From contig NZ_FOFR01000001.1 in assembly GCF_900110955.1 (NCBI RefSeq), forward strand, positions 666,410 to 730,409: a stretch of 64,000 nt of DNA. The letters are read 5' to 3'. Of the stretch, positions 46,741 through 55,778 are shown one piece after another. Every line of letters begins with the position of its first letter. Position 1 is the first letter of the stretch. Both the position numbers and the translations under genes were made by a program. The notes under the pieces were generated by a model. It was given only the letters and a program-made list of their open reading frames with translations, ran no database searches and had not been told where the DNA came from. Origin of the DNA: Lentzea xinjiangensis (GTDB taxonomy: Bacteria > Actinomycetota > Actinomycetes > Mycobacteriales > Pseudonocardiaceae).

Positions 46741-47130
46741 ATGGCGAAGCTCAGCACCGAAGAGCTGCTCGACGCTTTCAAGGAGATGACCCTCCTCGAG
46801 CTGTCGGAGTTCGTGAAGCAGTTCGAGGAGACCTTCGAGGTCACCGCCGCGGCTCCGGTCGCCGTTGCCGCCGCTCCGGGTGCCGGTGGCGCTGCCGCTC
46901 CGGCCGAGGACGAGAAGGACGAGTTCACCGTCGTCCTCGAGGGCGCCGGCGAGAAGAAGATCCAGGTCATCAAGGTCGTCCGCGAGGTCGTCTCGGGCCT
47001 GGGCCTGAAGGAGGCCAAGGAGCTCGTCGAGTCCGCTCCGAAGCCGCTCCTCGAGAACGTCGCGAAGGACGTCGCCGAGGCCGCCAAGGAGAAGCTCGAG
47101 GCTGCCGGCGCCAAGATCTCGCTCAAGTGA
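46741..47130 (+). CDS. rplL: 50S ribosomal protein bL12 (L7/L12)
   Basis: 129 residues. An N-terminal dimerisation domain, an Ala/Gly-rich hinge (residues 38-58) and the C-terminal factor-binding domain ([20 protein letters not shown]) are all present. It recruits translational GTPases. ATG follows GAAAGGA. Ends at a strong intrinsic terminator. Confidence 0.98.
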   Translation: MAKLSTEELLDAFKEMTLLELSEFVKQFEETFEVTAAAPVAVAAAPGAGGAAAPAEDEKDEFTVVLEGAGEKKIQVIKVVREVVSGLGLKEAKELVESAPKPLLENVAKDVAEAAKEKLEAAGAKISLK

Positions 47131-47172
47131 TCTGAGCCCCTCCGGGGGCTTGCGCTTGCCTCGCAGTGCCTG

Positions 47173-47213
47173 AACGGGCGTGCACCTCTCAACGAGGTGC
47201 ACGCCCGTTTTTT
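47173..47213 (+). terminator. Intrinsic terminator after rplL
   Basis: A 16-bp perfect stem (47173-47188 with 47194-47209), loop TCAAC, followed by a run of six Ts. It separates the ribosomal operon from the mce operon. Confidence 0.92.
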
Positions 47214-47280
47214 GCGTTCGGACCGCCGATGTGTTTGGGATCACATCAGTCTCGAATGTGCCTGTCGTCAGGCGGTGGTC

Positions 47281-47318
47281 CACGCTGCGGTGACCGTTTT
47301 GCGAGGTCACGCAGCGTG
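47281..47318. promoter_or_regulatory. Inverted repeat upstream of the mce operon
   Basis: CACGCTGCGGTGACC (47281-47295) is complementary to GGTCACGCAGCGTG (47305-47318) with one bulged G, nine bases apart. It lies 119 bases before mceG and after the rplL terminator, so it may be an operator or a leader stem. Confidence 0.4.
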
Positions 47319-47436
47319 CCGTTATCCGACCGCAACCGCTGTTAGCCCAACTGGTGAGTAACCTGCCGCGAACGAACTCGTTGCCCAGGTGTGACGCCGA
47401 TCGCCACGGCGTCCTCGGGTGTGTGCGGAGGTGCGG

Positions 47437-48495
47437 ATGGGCGTCGAGGTGGTCGTCGAGGGTCTGACCAAGTCCTTCGGCAAGCAGACCATCTGGCAGG
47501 ACGTCACGCTCACGCTGCCGCCCGGCGAGGTCAGCGTGATGCTCGGGCCGTCGGGCACCGGCAAGAGCGTGTTCCTGAAGTCGCTGGTGGGACTGCTCAA
47601 GCCGGAAAAAGGCAAGATCATCATCAACGGCACGGACCTCGTGCGGTGCAACGAGCACAAGCTCTACGAGATCCGGAAGATGTTCGGCGTGCTGTTCCAG
47701 GACGGCGCGCTGTTCGGGTCGATGAACCTCTACGACAACATCGCCTTCCCGCTGCGCGAGCACACCCGCAAGACCGAGGCCGAGGTCCGGCAGATCGTCC
47801 TCGAGAAGATGGAGATGGTCGGTCTCGTCGGCGCGGAGAAGAAGCTCCCCGGTGAGATCTCCGGCGGCATGCGCAAGAGGGCCGGTCTGGCCAGGGCGCT
47901 GGTGCTCGACCCCGAGATCATCCTGTGCGACGAGCCGGACTCCGGGCTCGACCCGGTGCGCACGGCGTACCTGAGCCAGTTGCTGATCGACCTGAACGCC
48001 CAGATCGACGCGACCATCCTGATCGTCACGCACAACATCAACATCGCCAGGACCGTGCCGGACAACCTCGGCATGCTGTTCCGGCGCGAGCTCGTCATGT
48101 TCGGGCCCAGGGAGGTGCTCCTCACCAGCGACGAGCCGGTGGTCGAGCAGTTCCTCAACGGGCGGCGGCTCGGGCCCATCGGCATGTCCGAGGAGAAGGA
48201 CCAGGCCACGATGGCCGCCGAGCAGGCGCACGCGGACGCCGGGCACTCGGACGGGTCGCCGGACGAGGACATGCGCGGTGTGGTGCCGCAGCTCGAGCCG
48301 ACGCCGGGGCTACCGCACCGGGACGCGGTGCGCAGGCGCAAGGACCGGGTCATGTCGATCATCCACCAGCTCCCGCACGAGGCGCAGCAGGGGATCATCG
48401 CGAGCCTCACGCCCGACGAGCGGGCGCGCTACGGCGTGCACGTCGGGGTGGCGCCGGTGCCGAGCCCGTGGCCCCGGCGGGGTGGTGTGCTGTGA
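47437..48495 (+). CDS. mceG: Mce transport ATPase (MceG/Mkl type)
   Basis: 352 residues from ATG 47437 with GGAGGTG upstream. ABC ATPase with Walker A GPSGTGKS (37-44), signature ISGGMRKRAGLARAL near 140 and Walker B IILCDEPDSGLD near 162. The last about 90 residues are the C-terminal extension typical of MceG (IIHQLPHEAQQGIIASLTPDE). It powers lipid import through the YrbE/MCE channel. In M. tuberculosis mkl also lies between rplJL and rpoB, without the mce genes. The stop overlaps the next start. Confidence 0.95.
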   Translation: MGVEVVVEGLTKSFGKQTIWQDVTLTLPPGEVSVMLGPSGTGKSVFLKSLVGLLKPEKGKIIINGTDLVRCNEHKLYEIRKMFGVLFQDGALFGSMNLYDNIAFPLREHTRKTEAEVRQIVLEKMEMVGLVGAEKKLPGEISGGMRKRAGLARALVLDPEIILCDEPDSGLDPVRTAYLSQLLIDLNAQIDATILIVTHNINIARTVPDNLGMLFRRELVMFGPREVLLTSDEPVVEQFLNGRRLGPIGMSEEKDQATMAAEQAHADAGHSDGSPDEDMRGVVPQLEPTPGLPHRDAVRRRKDRVMSIIHQLPHEAQQGIIASLTPDERARYGVHVGVAPVPSPWPRRGGVL

Positions 48496-49274
48496 CGGCC
48501 CAGACGTTCCCCGGCGCCGGTGCGCTGCGGGAGACCGGCAAGCTCTGCCAGCTCGGCATCGACGTCGTCAGGACGTCGTTCCGCCGGCCGTTCCAGCTCA
48601 AGGAGTTCATCCAGCAGAGCTGGTTCATCGTCAGCGTCACGGTGCTGCCGACGGCGCTGGTGTCCATCCCGTTCGGCGCGGTCATCGCGTTGCAGCTCGG
48701 GTCGCTCACGCGGCAGATCGGTGCCCAGTCGTTCACGGGCGCGGCGAGCGTGCTCGCGATCATCCAGCAGGCCAGCCCGATCGTGACGGCGTTGCTGATC
48801 GCGGGCGCGGGTGGCTCGGCGATCTGCGCGGACCTCGGCAGCAGGAAGATCCGCGAAGAGATCGACGCCATGGAAGTGCTCGGGGTGAGCCCGATCCACC
48901 GGCTGGTGGTGCCCAGGGTGCTGGCGGCGATGCTGGTGTCTGTGCTGCTCAACGGCATGGTGAGCGTCGTCGGCGTGCTCGGCGGCTACTTCTTCAACGT
49001 GATCATGCAGGACGGCACGCCCGGCGCCTACCTGGCGAGCTTCAGCGCGCTGGCGCAGCTACCCGACCTGTGGATCAGCGAGCTCAAGGCGCTGATCTTC
49101 GGGTTCATCGCGGGCATCGTGGCCGCGTACCGGGGGCTCAACCCCGCCGGTGGGCCCAAGGGCGTCGGTGACGCGGTGAACCAGGCCGTGGTCATCACGT
49201 TCCTGCTGCTGTTCTTCGTCAACTTCGTCCTCACCACGATCTACCTGCAGGTCGTGCCGGCGAAGGGGAGCTGA
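48492..49274 (+). CDS. MCE ABC transporter permease YrbE subunit A
   Basis: 260 residues, GTG start overlapping mceG. MlaE/YrbE fold with about five hydrophobic segments. Characteristic: GAGGSAICADLGSRKIREEIDAMEVLGVSPI, the coupling-helix segment contacting the ATPase. One half of the permease dimer. Confidence 0.95.
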   Translation: MTAQTFPGAGALRETGKLCQLGIDVVRTSFRRPFQLKEFIQQSWFIVSVTVLPTALVSIPFGAVIALQLGSLTRQIGAQSFTGAASVLAIIQQASPIVTALLIAGAGGSAICADLGSRKIREEIDAMEVLGVSPIHRLVVPRVLAAMLVSVLLNGMVSVVGVLGGYFFNVIMQDGTPGAYLASFSALAQLPDLWISELKALIFGFIAGIVAAYRGLNPAGGPKGVGDAVNQAVVITFLLLFFVNFVLTTIYLQVVPAKGS

Positions 49275-50083
49275 TGGCGAACAAGGCGCTGGCCACCCTC
49301 GACGGGTTCGGCGACCAGCTCGCGTTCTACCTCAAGGCGCTGGCCTGGACGCCGCGCGCGCTCAAGCGGTACTCCAAGGAGACGCTGCGGCTGCTGGCCG
49401 AGGTCAGCTTCGGCAGCGGCGCGCTCGCGGTCATCGGCGGCACGATCGGCGTGATGGTCGGGCTGAGCGTGTTCACGGGCACGGTCGTCGGCCTGCAGGG
49501 CTTCACGGCCCTGAACCAGATCGGCACGTCGGCCTTCGCGGGCTTCGTGTCCGCCTACTTCAACACCCGCGAGATCGCGCCGCTGGTCGCCGGCCTCGCG
49601 CTCTCCGCGACGGTGGGCTCCGGCTTCACGGCCCAGCTCGGCGCGATGCGGATCTCCGAGGAGATCGACGCGCTGGAGGTCATGGGCATCCCCAGCCTGC
49701 CGTTCCTGGTCACCACGCGGATCATCGCGGGCTTCGTCGCGATCATCCCGCTGTACGTGATCGGCCTGCTCACGAGCTACCTGGCCGCGAGAACCATCAC
49801 GGTGGAGTTCTACGGGCAGTCGGCGGGCACCTACGACCACTACTTCAACCTGTTCCTGCCCCCGATCGACGTGCTCTGGTCGTTCGGCAAGGTGCTGGTC
49901 TTCGCGGTCGTGATCATCATGACCCACTGCTACTACGGCTACCGCGCGTCCGGCGGGCCCGCGGGGGTCGGCGTGGCGGTCGGGCGGGCGGTGCGGACCG
50001 CGATCGTCACGACGGCGCTGCTCGACTTCTTCCTGAGCCTCGCGATCTGGGGCGCGACGACGACGGTGAGGATCGCCGGATGA
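49274..50083 (+). CDS. MCE ABC transporter permease YrbE subunit B
   Basis: 269 residues. ATG shares one base with the preceding stop. GSGFTAQLGAMRISEEIDALEVMGI is the coupling-helix segment matching subunit A. The second half of the permease. mceA starts inside its stop. Confidence 0.95.
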   Translation: MANKALATLDGFGDQLAFYLKALAWTPRALKRYSKETLRLLAEVSFGSGALAVIGGTIGVMVGLSVFTGTVVGLQGFTALNQIGTSAFAGFVSAYFNTREIAPLVAGLALSATVGSGFTAQLGAMRISEEIDALEVMGIPSLPFLVTTRIIAGFVAIIPLYVIGLLTSYLAARTITVEFYGQSAGTYDHYFNLFLPPIDVLWSFGKVLVFAVVIIMTHCYYGYRASGGPAGVGVAVGRAVRTAIVTTALLDFFLSLAIWGATTTVRIAG

Positions 50084-51387
50084 GGAAACGGGTTCTCGGC
50101 ATCGCGTTCCTCCTGGTGATCGCGATGTTCCTGTCGCTCACGGTGGCGCTGTACAAGGACGTCTTCAGCGACTACGTGAAGGTCACGCTCAAGACCGACC
50201 ACATCGGCAACCAGCTCCAGACCGCGAGCGACGTCAAGGTGCGCGGCCTGATCGTCGGGTCGGTCAAGGCCGTGCGCACCAGCGGCGACGGCGCCGAGCT
50301 GGAGCTCGCCCTGCTGCCGGACAAGGTCGCGCAGATCCCCGGCAACGTCAGCGCGCGGCTGCTGCCCAAGACGCTGTTCGGTGAGCGGTACGTGAACCTC
50401 GTGCTGCCGCGGCAGAAGGGCGCGGCGATCACCGACGGCGCCGTCATCGAGCAGGACCGGACCAGCAGCGCGATCGAGCTGGAACGCGTGCTGGACAACC
50501 TGATGCCGGTGCTGCAGGCGATCCAGCCGGAGAAGCTCGCCACCACGCTGACCGCGTTGTCGCAGGCGCTCGACGGCCGCGGCAAGCCGCTCGGGGAGAC
50601 GCTGGTGTCGCTCGACTCCTACCTCGGCGAGCTCAACCCGCAGCTCCCCGCGCTGAAGGAGAACATCTCCAAGCTCGCGGACGTCTCGAACGTCTACGCC
50701 GACGCCGCGCCGGACCTGTTGCAGGCCCTCACCGACATGACGACGACGACCAGGACCGTCGTCGAGCAGCGCGACAACCTGCTCGCCCTGTACGGGTCGC
50801 TGACCACGACCTCGCAGGACGTCACCAGCTTCGTGACGGTCAACAAGAACAACATCATCGCGCTCGCCGACACCGGCCGTCCGACGCTCGAGCTGCTCGC
50901 CAAGTACGCGCCCGAGTACCCGTGCCTGCTCAAGGGCCTCGCGGAGTTCGAGCCGGTCATCAGCAAGGCGTTCGGCGCGGGCACGGACAAGCCCGGTCTG
51001 CACATCACGCTGGAGATCACGCAGAACCGCGGCAAGTACCAGCCGAACCTCGACGAGCCGGAGTACCGGGACAAGCGCGGTCCGCGCTGCTACGACCTCA
51101 TCCCGCGGCCGAACCCGTTCCCGCAGTACCCGCCGGAGGGGCCGGTGCAGGACGGCTCCAGCTCGCCGCCGCCCGCCCGCACGAGCGCCGACGGGGTCCT
51201 GCCGCCCGGCGCCACCGTGCCCTCGTCCGCGCAGGACGTGCTGCGGCTCGCCAACTCGCCGGAGGAGGCCAGGATGATCGCGGCGCTCTTCGGCCCGCGC
51301 ATCGGCGCCGACCCGCGGGACATGCCCGGCTGGTCCAGCCTGCTGCTCGGACCGCTCGTGCGCGGGACGGAGGTGACGGTCAAATGA
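50080..51387 (+). CDS. MCE family protein, MceA position
   Basis: 435 residues. One N-terminal membrane helix (VLGIAFLLVIAMFLSLTVAL) precedes the MlaD/MCE domain (about residues 38-115, YVKVTLKTDHIGNQL, ASDVKVRGLIVG), then long helices and a Pro-rich tail. Cys-bearing YPCLLKGLAEF near residue 280 is typical of MceA. It forms part of the hexameric lipid tunnel across the periplasm. Confidence 0.93.
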   Translation: MRKRVLGIAFLLVIAMFLSLTVALYKDVFSDYVKVTLKTDHIGNQLQTASDVKVRGLIVGSVKAVRTSGDGAELELALLPDKVAQIPGNVSARLLPKTLFGERYVNLVLPRQKGAAITDGAVIEQDRTSSAIELERVLDNLMPVLQAIQPEKLATTLTALSQALDGRGKPLGETLVSLDSYLGELNPQLPALKENISKLADVSNVYADAAPDLLQALTDMTTTTRTVVEQRDNLLALYGSLTTTSQDVTSFVTVNKNNIIALADTGRPTLELLAKYAPEYPCLLKGLAEFEPVISKAFGAGTDKPGLHITLEITQNRGKYQPNLDEPEYRDKRGPRCYDLIPRPNPFPQYPPEGPVQDGSSSPPPARTSADGVLPPGATVPSSAQDVLRLANSPEEARMIAALFGPRIGADPRDMPGWSSLLLGPLVRGTEVTVK

Positions 51388-52415
51388 GAGGCGTGCTCGC
51401 CCCGCTGCTCAAGCTGATCACCTTCGCGGTCGTCACGATCCTCGCGACGACACTGCTCGCGGTGACCATCGCCAACGTGAACCTCGCCGGCGCCACGGAG
51501 TACAAGGCCCAGTTCACCGACGTGACGGCCCTCAACTCCGGTGACGACGTCCGCATCGCCGGCGTCCGCGTCGGGCAGGTCGACGAGATCAGGGTCGTCG
51601 ACCGCAAGACCGCCGAGGTCGAGTTCTCGATCGACGGCGACCGCAGGCTGCCGGGGTCGGTCACCGCGACGATCAAGTACCGCAACCTGGTGGGCCAGCG
51701 GTACATCGCCCTCGACGCGGGCACCGGTGACACCAGTGCCGTGCTCCCGGAGGGCGGCACGATCCCGCTGGAGCGCACCAAGTCCGCGCTCGACCTCACC
51801 GTGCTGTTCAACGGCTTCAAGCCGCTCTTCCAGGCGCTGTCGCCGGAGGACGTGAACAAGCTGTCGTTCGAGATCATCCAGGTGCTGCAGGGAGAAGGCG
51901 GCACTATCGACAGCCTGCTGCGGCACACGGCGTCGCTGACCAGCACGCTCGCGAGCAAGGACAGGGTGATCGGCGAGGTCGTCGACAACCTCAACACCGC
52001 GCTCGACACCGTGAACTCGCGCGACGAGGACTTCAACAACCTCGTGGTCACGTTGCAGACGCTGGTCTCGGGCCTCGCGCAGGACCGCCAGCCGATCGGT
52101 GACGCGATCACCGCGCTCGGCGACCTGACGCAGGCCACCTCCGGCCTGCTGGAGCAGGGCCGCGAGCCGCTGAGGAACGACATCGCGCAGCTCGGCATCG
52201 TCTCGAAGACGCTGGGGGACAACGAGGCACTGGTCGACGGCATGTTGCAGCGCCTGCCGAACAAGCTGGAGACGATCACGCGGACCGCGACCTACGGCTC
52301 GTGGTTCAACTTCTACCTGTGCGAGGCCAGCGGTCAGGTCGCCGTGCCGCCGGTCATCACCAACCCGATTCCGATCACGGCGTTGCCGGTGACCCAACAG
52401 AGGTGCCGCCGATGA
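51384..52415 (+). CDS. MCE family protein, MceB position
   Basis: 343 residues, ATG overlapping mceA. Helix LLKLITFAVVTILATTLLAV, MCE domain with YKAQFTDVTALNSGDDVRIA, then a coiled helical region and a short domain with NFYLCEASG. Second subunit of the hexamer. Confidence 0.93.
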   Translation: MRGVLAPLLKLITFAVVTILATTLLAVTIANVNLAGATEYKAQFTDVTALNSGDDVRIAGVRVGQVDEIRVVDRKTAEVEFSIDGDRRLPGSVTATIKYRNLVGQRYIALDAGTGDTSAVLPEGGTIPLERTKSALDLTVLFNGFKPLFQALSPEDVNKLSFEIIQVLQGEGGTIDSLLRHTASLTSTLASKDRVIGEVVDNLNTALDTVNSRDEDFNNLVVTLQTLVSGLAQDRQPIGDAITALGDLTQATSGLLEQGREPLRNDIAQLGIVSKTLGDNEALVDGMLQRLPNKLETITRTATYGSWFNFYLCEASGQVAVPPVITNPIPITALPVTQQRCRR

Positions 52416-53413
52416 AGCAGAGCAACCCGATCAGGACCGGCGCCATCAGCCTGACGCTGATCGCCCTGCTGTTGCTGGCCGCGTTCTACTCCGACGACCT
52501 GCCGATCGTCGGCGGCGGCACGAGCTACGCCGCCGACTTCAGCGAGGCCGCGGGACTCGTGCCGGGCAACGAGGTCCGCGTCGCCGGCGTGAAGGTCGGC
52601 AAGGTCACCAAGGTGAAGCTGAACGGCGACCGCGTGCGGGTCACGTTCAAGGTCAAGAACGCCTGGGTCGGCGACCGGACGACCGCGATGATCCGCATCA
52701 AGACGTTGCTGGGGCAGAAGTTCCTGGCGCTGGACCCGCAGGGCAGCCAGCCGCTGAGCCCGGGCGACCCGATCCCGAAGGACCGCACGCTCGCGCCCTA
52801 CGACGTGAACGAGGCGTTCAACGGGCTCGCGACGACCGTCGGCCAGATCGACACCAAGCAGCTCGCGGACAGCTTCACCGTGCTGTCCGACACCTTCAAG
52901 AACTCGCCGGAGCACGTCCGCGGCGCGCTCGACGGCCTGTCCGCGCTGTCGAAGACGATCTCCTCGCGGGACGAGCAGCTCGCCAAGCTGCTGGACAACA
53001 CCCGGCAGCTCACCAAGACGCTGGCCGACCGCAACGCCGAGTTCGAGAAGCTGCTCTCGGACGGCAACCTGCTGCTGGGCGAGCTGCGCAAGCGCCGCGA
53101 GGCGATCAGCGCGCTGCTGACCGGCACCCGCGACCTCTCCCGCGAGCTGAGCGGGCTGGTGCAGGACAACCAGAACCAGCTCAGGCCCGCGCTGGAGCAG
53201 CTCGGCCGCGTCACCACGATCCTGCAGCGCAACCAGGACAACCTCGACCGCAGCCTCGCGCTGATGGCGCCCTTCTACCGGGTGTTCGCGAACACCCTGG
53301 GCAACGGGCGCTGGTTCGACACGTACATCTGCGGTTTGCTGCCGCCCTCGGTGAACCTCGGCGTCGTCGGGTTCAACGAGGAAGGCTGCCTGCCTCCGGG
53401 GGTGCAGCGATGA
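52412..53413 (+). CDS. MCE family protein, MceC position
   Basis: 333 residues, ATG overlapping mceB. N-terminal helix ISLTLIALLLLAAFYS, MCE domain (SYAADFSEAAGLVPGNEVRV), helical needle, then FDTYICGLLPP near the C-terminus. Shorter C-terminal tail than MceA. Third subunit. Confidence 0.93.
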   Translation: MKQSNPIRTGAISLTLIALLLLAAFYSDDLPIVGGGTSYAADFSEAAGLVPGNEVRVAGVKVGKVTKVKLNGDRVRVTFKVKNAWVGDRTTAMIRIKTLLGQKFLALDPQGSQPLSPGDPIPKDRTLAPYDVNEAFNGLATTVGQIDTKQLADSFTVLSDTFKNSPEHVRGALDGLSALSKTISSRDEQLAKLLDNTRQLTKTLADRNAEFEKLLSDGNLLLGELRKRREAISALLTGTRDLSRELSGLVQDNQNQLRPALEQLGRVTTILQRNQDNLDRSLALMAPFYRVFANTLGNGRWFDTYICGLLPPSVNLGVVGFNEEGCLPPGVQR

Positions 53414-54576
53414 CAACAGCGGCTCACAGCAAGATCGGCCGGTTCATCGCGGTCGCGTGCGTGCTCGCGCTGGTCGTGACAGCCGCGCTGTGGTGGGTCT
53501 TCAACGGCATGAACGGGCGCAAGGTCACCGCGCACTTCGCCGCGGCGGTCGGCGTCTACCCCGGCGGTGACGTGCGGGTGCTGGGCGTGAAGGTCGGCAC
53601 GATCGACGAGGTCACGCCGGAGGGCAAGACCGTCAAGGTCGTCTTCACCGTCGACCGGGATGTGCGGATCCCCCAGCACGCGCAGGCCGTCGTGGTCTCG
53701 CCGAGCGTGGTCAGCGACCGGTACGTGCAGCTCGCGCCCGCCTACACCGGCGGACCGGCGCTGGGCGACGACGCCGTGATCCCGCGCGAGCGCACGGCGA
53801 CGCCGGTCGAGCTCGACGAGCTCTACTCCTCGCTGGACAAGCTCACCACCGCGCTGGGGCCCAACGGCGCCAACGCCGACGGCGCGCTGGCGGACCTGCT
53901 GAACTCGGCGGCGAAGAACCTCGAGGGCAACGGCCAGGCGCTCAACGACACGCTGAAGAACCTCGGCCAGGCCACGCGGACGCTGTCGGGGTCCAAGGAG
54001 GACCTCTTCGCCACCGTCGACAACCTGCAGAAGTTCACCGCGATGCTGGCCGCGAACGACAGCCAGGTCCGCGACTTCAACAACCAGCTCGCGGACGTGT
54101 CGAAGATGCTCGCCGACGAACGCGGCGACCTCGGCGCCGCGCTGAACGAGCTGGCGACCGCGCTGGGACAGGTGCAGGGCTTCGTCAAGGACAACCGCGA
54201 GGCGCTCAAGTCCAACGTCGACAAGCTCGCGTCGATCACGCAGGTGCTGGTGAACCAGCGCGCCGCGCTCGCCGAGACGCTCGACGTCGCCCCGCTGGCC
54301 CTGGGCAACCTGCAGAACTCCTACAACGCGGCGTCCGGCACGCTCGACACCCGCGCCAACATCAACGAGCTCAACCAGCCGCCGATCGTGCTGATCTGCA
54401 AGCTCATCCAGCAGGCGACGCCGAACACCGTGCCGCCGGTGCTCGCGCAGACGTGCAAGCAGCTCGAGCCCCTCCTGACGGGCGCGGTTCCGCTGAAGTC
54501 GCCAGCGGAGGTCCTGGGCGACCTGAACGCGGGCAGGCTGCCGCTGCCCCTGCCGCTCGCGGGGGTGCCCCGATGA
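53410..54576 (+). CDS. MCE family protein, MceD position
   Basis: 388 residues, ATG overlapping mceC. N-terminal helix FIAVACVLALVVTAALWWVF, MCE domain with VTAHFAAAVGVYPGGDVRVL, a long helical region (residues 145-295) and a Leu/Pro-rich tail. Fourth subunit. Confidence 0.93.
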   Translation: MTTAAHSKIGRFIAVACVLALVVTAALWWVFNGMNGRKVTAHFAAAVGVYPGGDVRVLGVKVGTIDEVTPEGKTVKVVFTVDRDVRIPQHAQAVVVSPSVVSDRYVQLAPAYTGGPALGDDAVIPRERTATPVELDELYSSLDKLTTALGPNGANADGALADLLNSAAKNLEGNGQALNDTLKNLGQATRTLSGSKEDLFATVDNLQKFTAMLAANDSQVRDFNNQLADVSKMLADERGDLGAALNELATALGQVQGFVKDNREALKSNVDKLASITQVLVNQRAALAETLDVAPLALGNLQNSYNAASGTLDTRANINELNQPPIVLICKLIQQATPNTVPPVLAQTCKQLEPLLTGAVPLKSPAEVLGDLNAGRLPLPLPLAGVPR

Positions 54577-55778
54577 GGCCGGGCGCGGTGGGGAGGCTGG
54601 TGGCCGGGCTGACGGCGCTGCTGCTCGTCTCCGGCTGCGGTTCCGGCGGGTTCGACGGCGTCTACAACCTGCCGCTGCCCGGCGGCGCCGACGTCGGTGA
54701 CCACCCGTACCGGGTCAAGGCGCAGTTCAAGGACGTGCTCGACCTCGTGCCCCAGGCGGGCGTGAAGGTCAACGACGTGCCGGTCGGCAGGGTCGAGAGG
54801 ATCGACCTGGGCGCCGACGGCTGGACCGCCGAGGTCACCATGCTGGTCAACGGCGACGTGCAGCTACCGGCCAACGCGTTCGCGAAGCTGCGCCAGTCCG
54901 CGCTGCTCGGCGAGAAGTTCGTCGAGCTGGGCAAACCCGCCCAGGACGAGCAGGCGCAGCCGCCCGCGGGCAGGCTCGCGGACAACGCCGTGATCCCGCT
55001 GTCGAGGACCAACCGCAACCCCGAGGTCGAAGAGGTCTTCGGCGCGTTGTCGATGCTGCTCAACGGCGGTGGCGTCGCGCAGCTGCAGAACATCACCAAG
55101 GAGCTCAACGCCGCCCTGGAGGGCAACGAGGAGGAACTCCGCTCGTTGCTGGGCAACCTGAACACGTTCGTCGGGGAGCTCGACGAGCACAAGGCGGAGA
55201 TCGTCCGCGCGGTCGACTCGATCAACCGGCTCGCCGGGACGCTGGCGCAGCAGCGCGAGAAGATCGCGGTGGCGCTGACCGGCCTGGAACCCGGCCTGCG
55301 GGTGCTGGCCGAGCAGCGCACGCAGCTCGTGACGCTGCTGCAGTCGCTGAGCAGGCTCTCCGACGTCGCGGTGGACACGGTGAACCGCAGCCGGGACGAC
55401 ATCGTGGCGGACCTGAAGGCGTTGCAGCCGACGCTCACGAAGCTCGCGCAGTCGGGGCAGAACCTGCCGAAGGCGCTCGAGCTGATGCTGACCTACCCGT
55501 TCCCGGACGAGGCGGTCGACGGCATCAAGGGCGACTACACGAACGCGTTCATCGACCTCGACCTGAACCTCGGCACGGTCCTCGACAACCTCGGGCGGTC
55601 GCGGCAGTCGCCGATCGACTCGCTGCTGCCGCCCAGCCAGGGCACGCCGTTGCCGTTGCCGAACATCCCGTTGCCGAACATCCCGCTGCCGAACATCCCG
55701 CTGCCGAACCCTGGGCAGGGCACCGGGTCCGGGCTGGGCGACCTGCTCGGCGGTCTGCTGGGAGGTGCTCGCAAGTGA
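54573..55778 (+). CDS. MCE family lipoprotein, MceE position
   Basis: 401 residues from ATG 54573. A lipobox with Cys22 (LLLVSGCGSG) shows it to be lipid-anchored, as is the rule for MceE (LprK-type). MCE domain with YRVKAQFKDVLDLVPQAGVK. Near the C-terminus, repeats NIPLPNIPLPNIPLPN are encoded by 15-bp DNA repeats. Fifth subunit. Confidence 0.94.
   Translation: MRPGAVGRLVAGLTALLLVSGCGSGGFDGVYNLPLPGGADVGDHPYRVKAQFKDVLDLVPQAGVKVNDVPVGRVERIDLGADGWTAEVTMLVNGDVQLPANAFAKLRQSALLGEKFVELGKPAQDEQAQPPAGRLADNAVIPLSRTNRNPEVEEVFGALSMLLNGGGVAQLQNITKELNAALEGNEEELRSLLGNLNTFVGELDEHKAEIVRAVDSINRLAGTLAQQREKIAVALTGLEPGLRVLAEQRTQLVTLLQSLSRLSDVAVDTVNRSRDDIVADLKALQPTLTKLAQSGQNLPKALELMLTYPFPDEAVDGIKGDYTNAFIDLDLNLGTVLDNLGRSRQSPIDSLLPPSQGTPLPLPNIPLPNIPLPNIPLPNPGQGTGSGLGDLLGGLLGGARK
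55656..55715 (+). repeat. 15-bp tandem repeat at the 3' end of mceE
   Basis: Units of (T/C)TGCCGAACATCCCG at 55656, 55671 and 55686, with a diverged fourth copy from 55701, encoding LPNIP repeats in the exported C-terminal tail. Confidence 0.9.
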
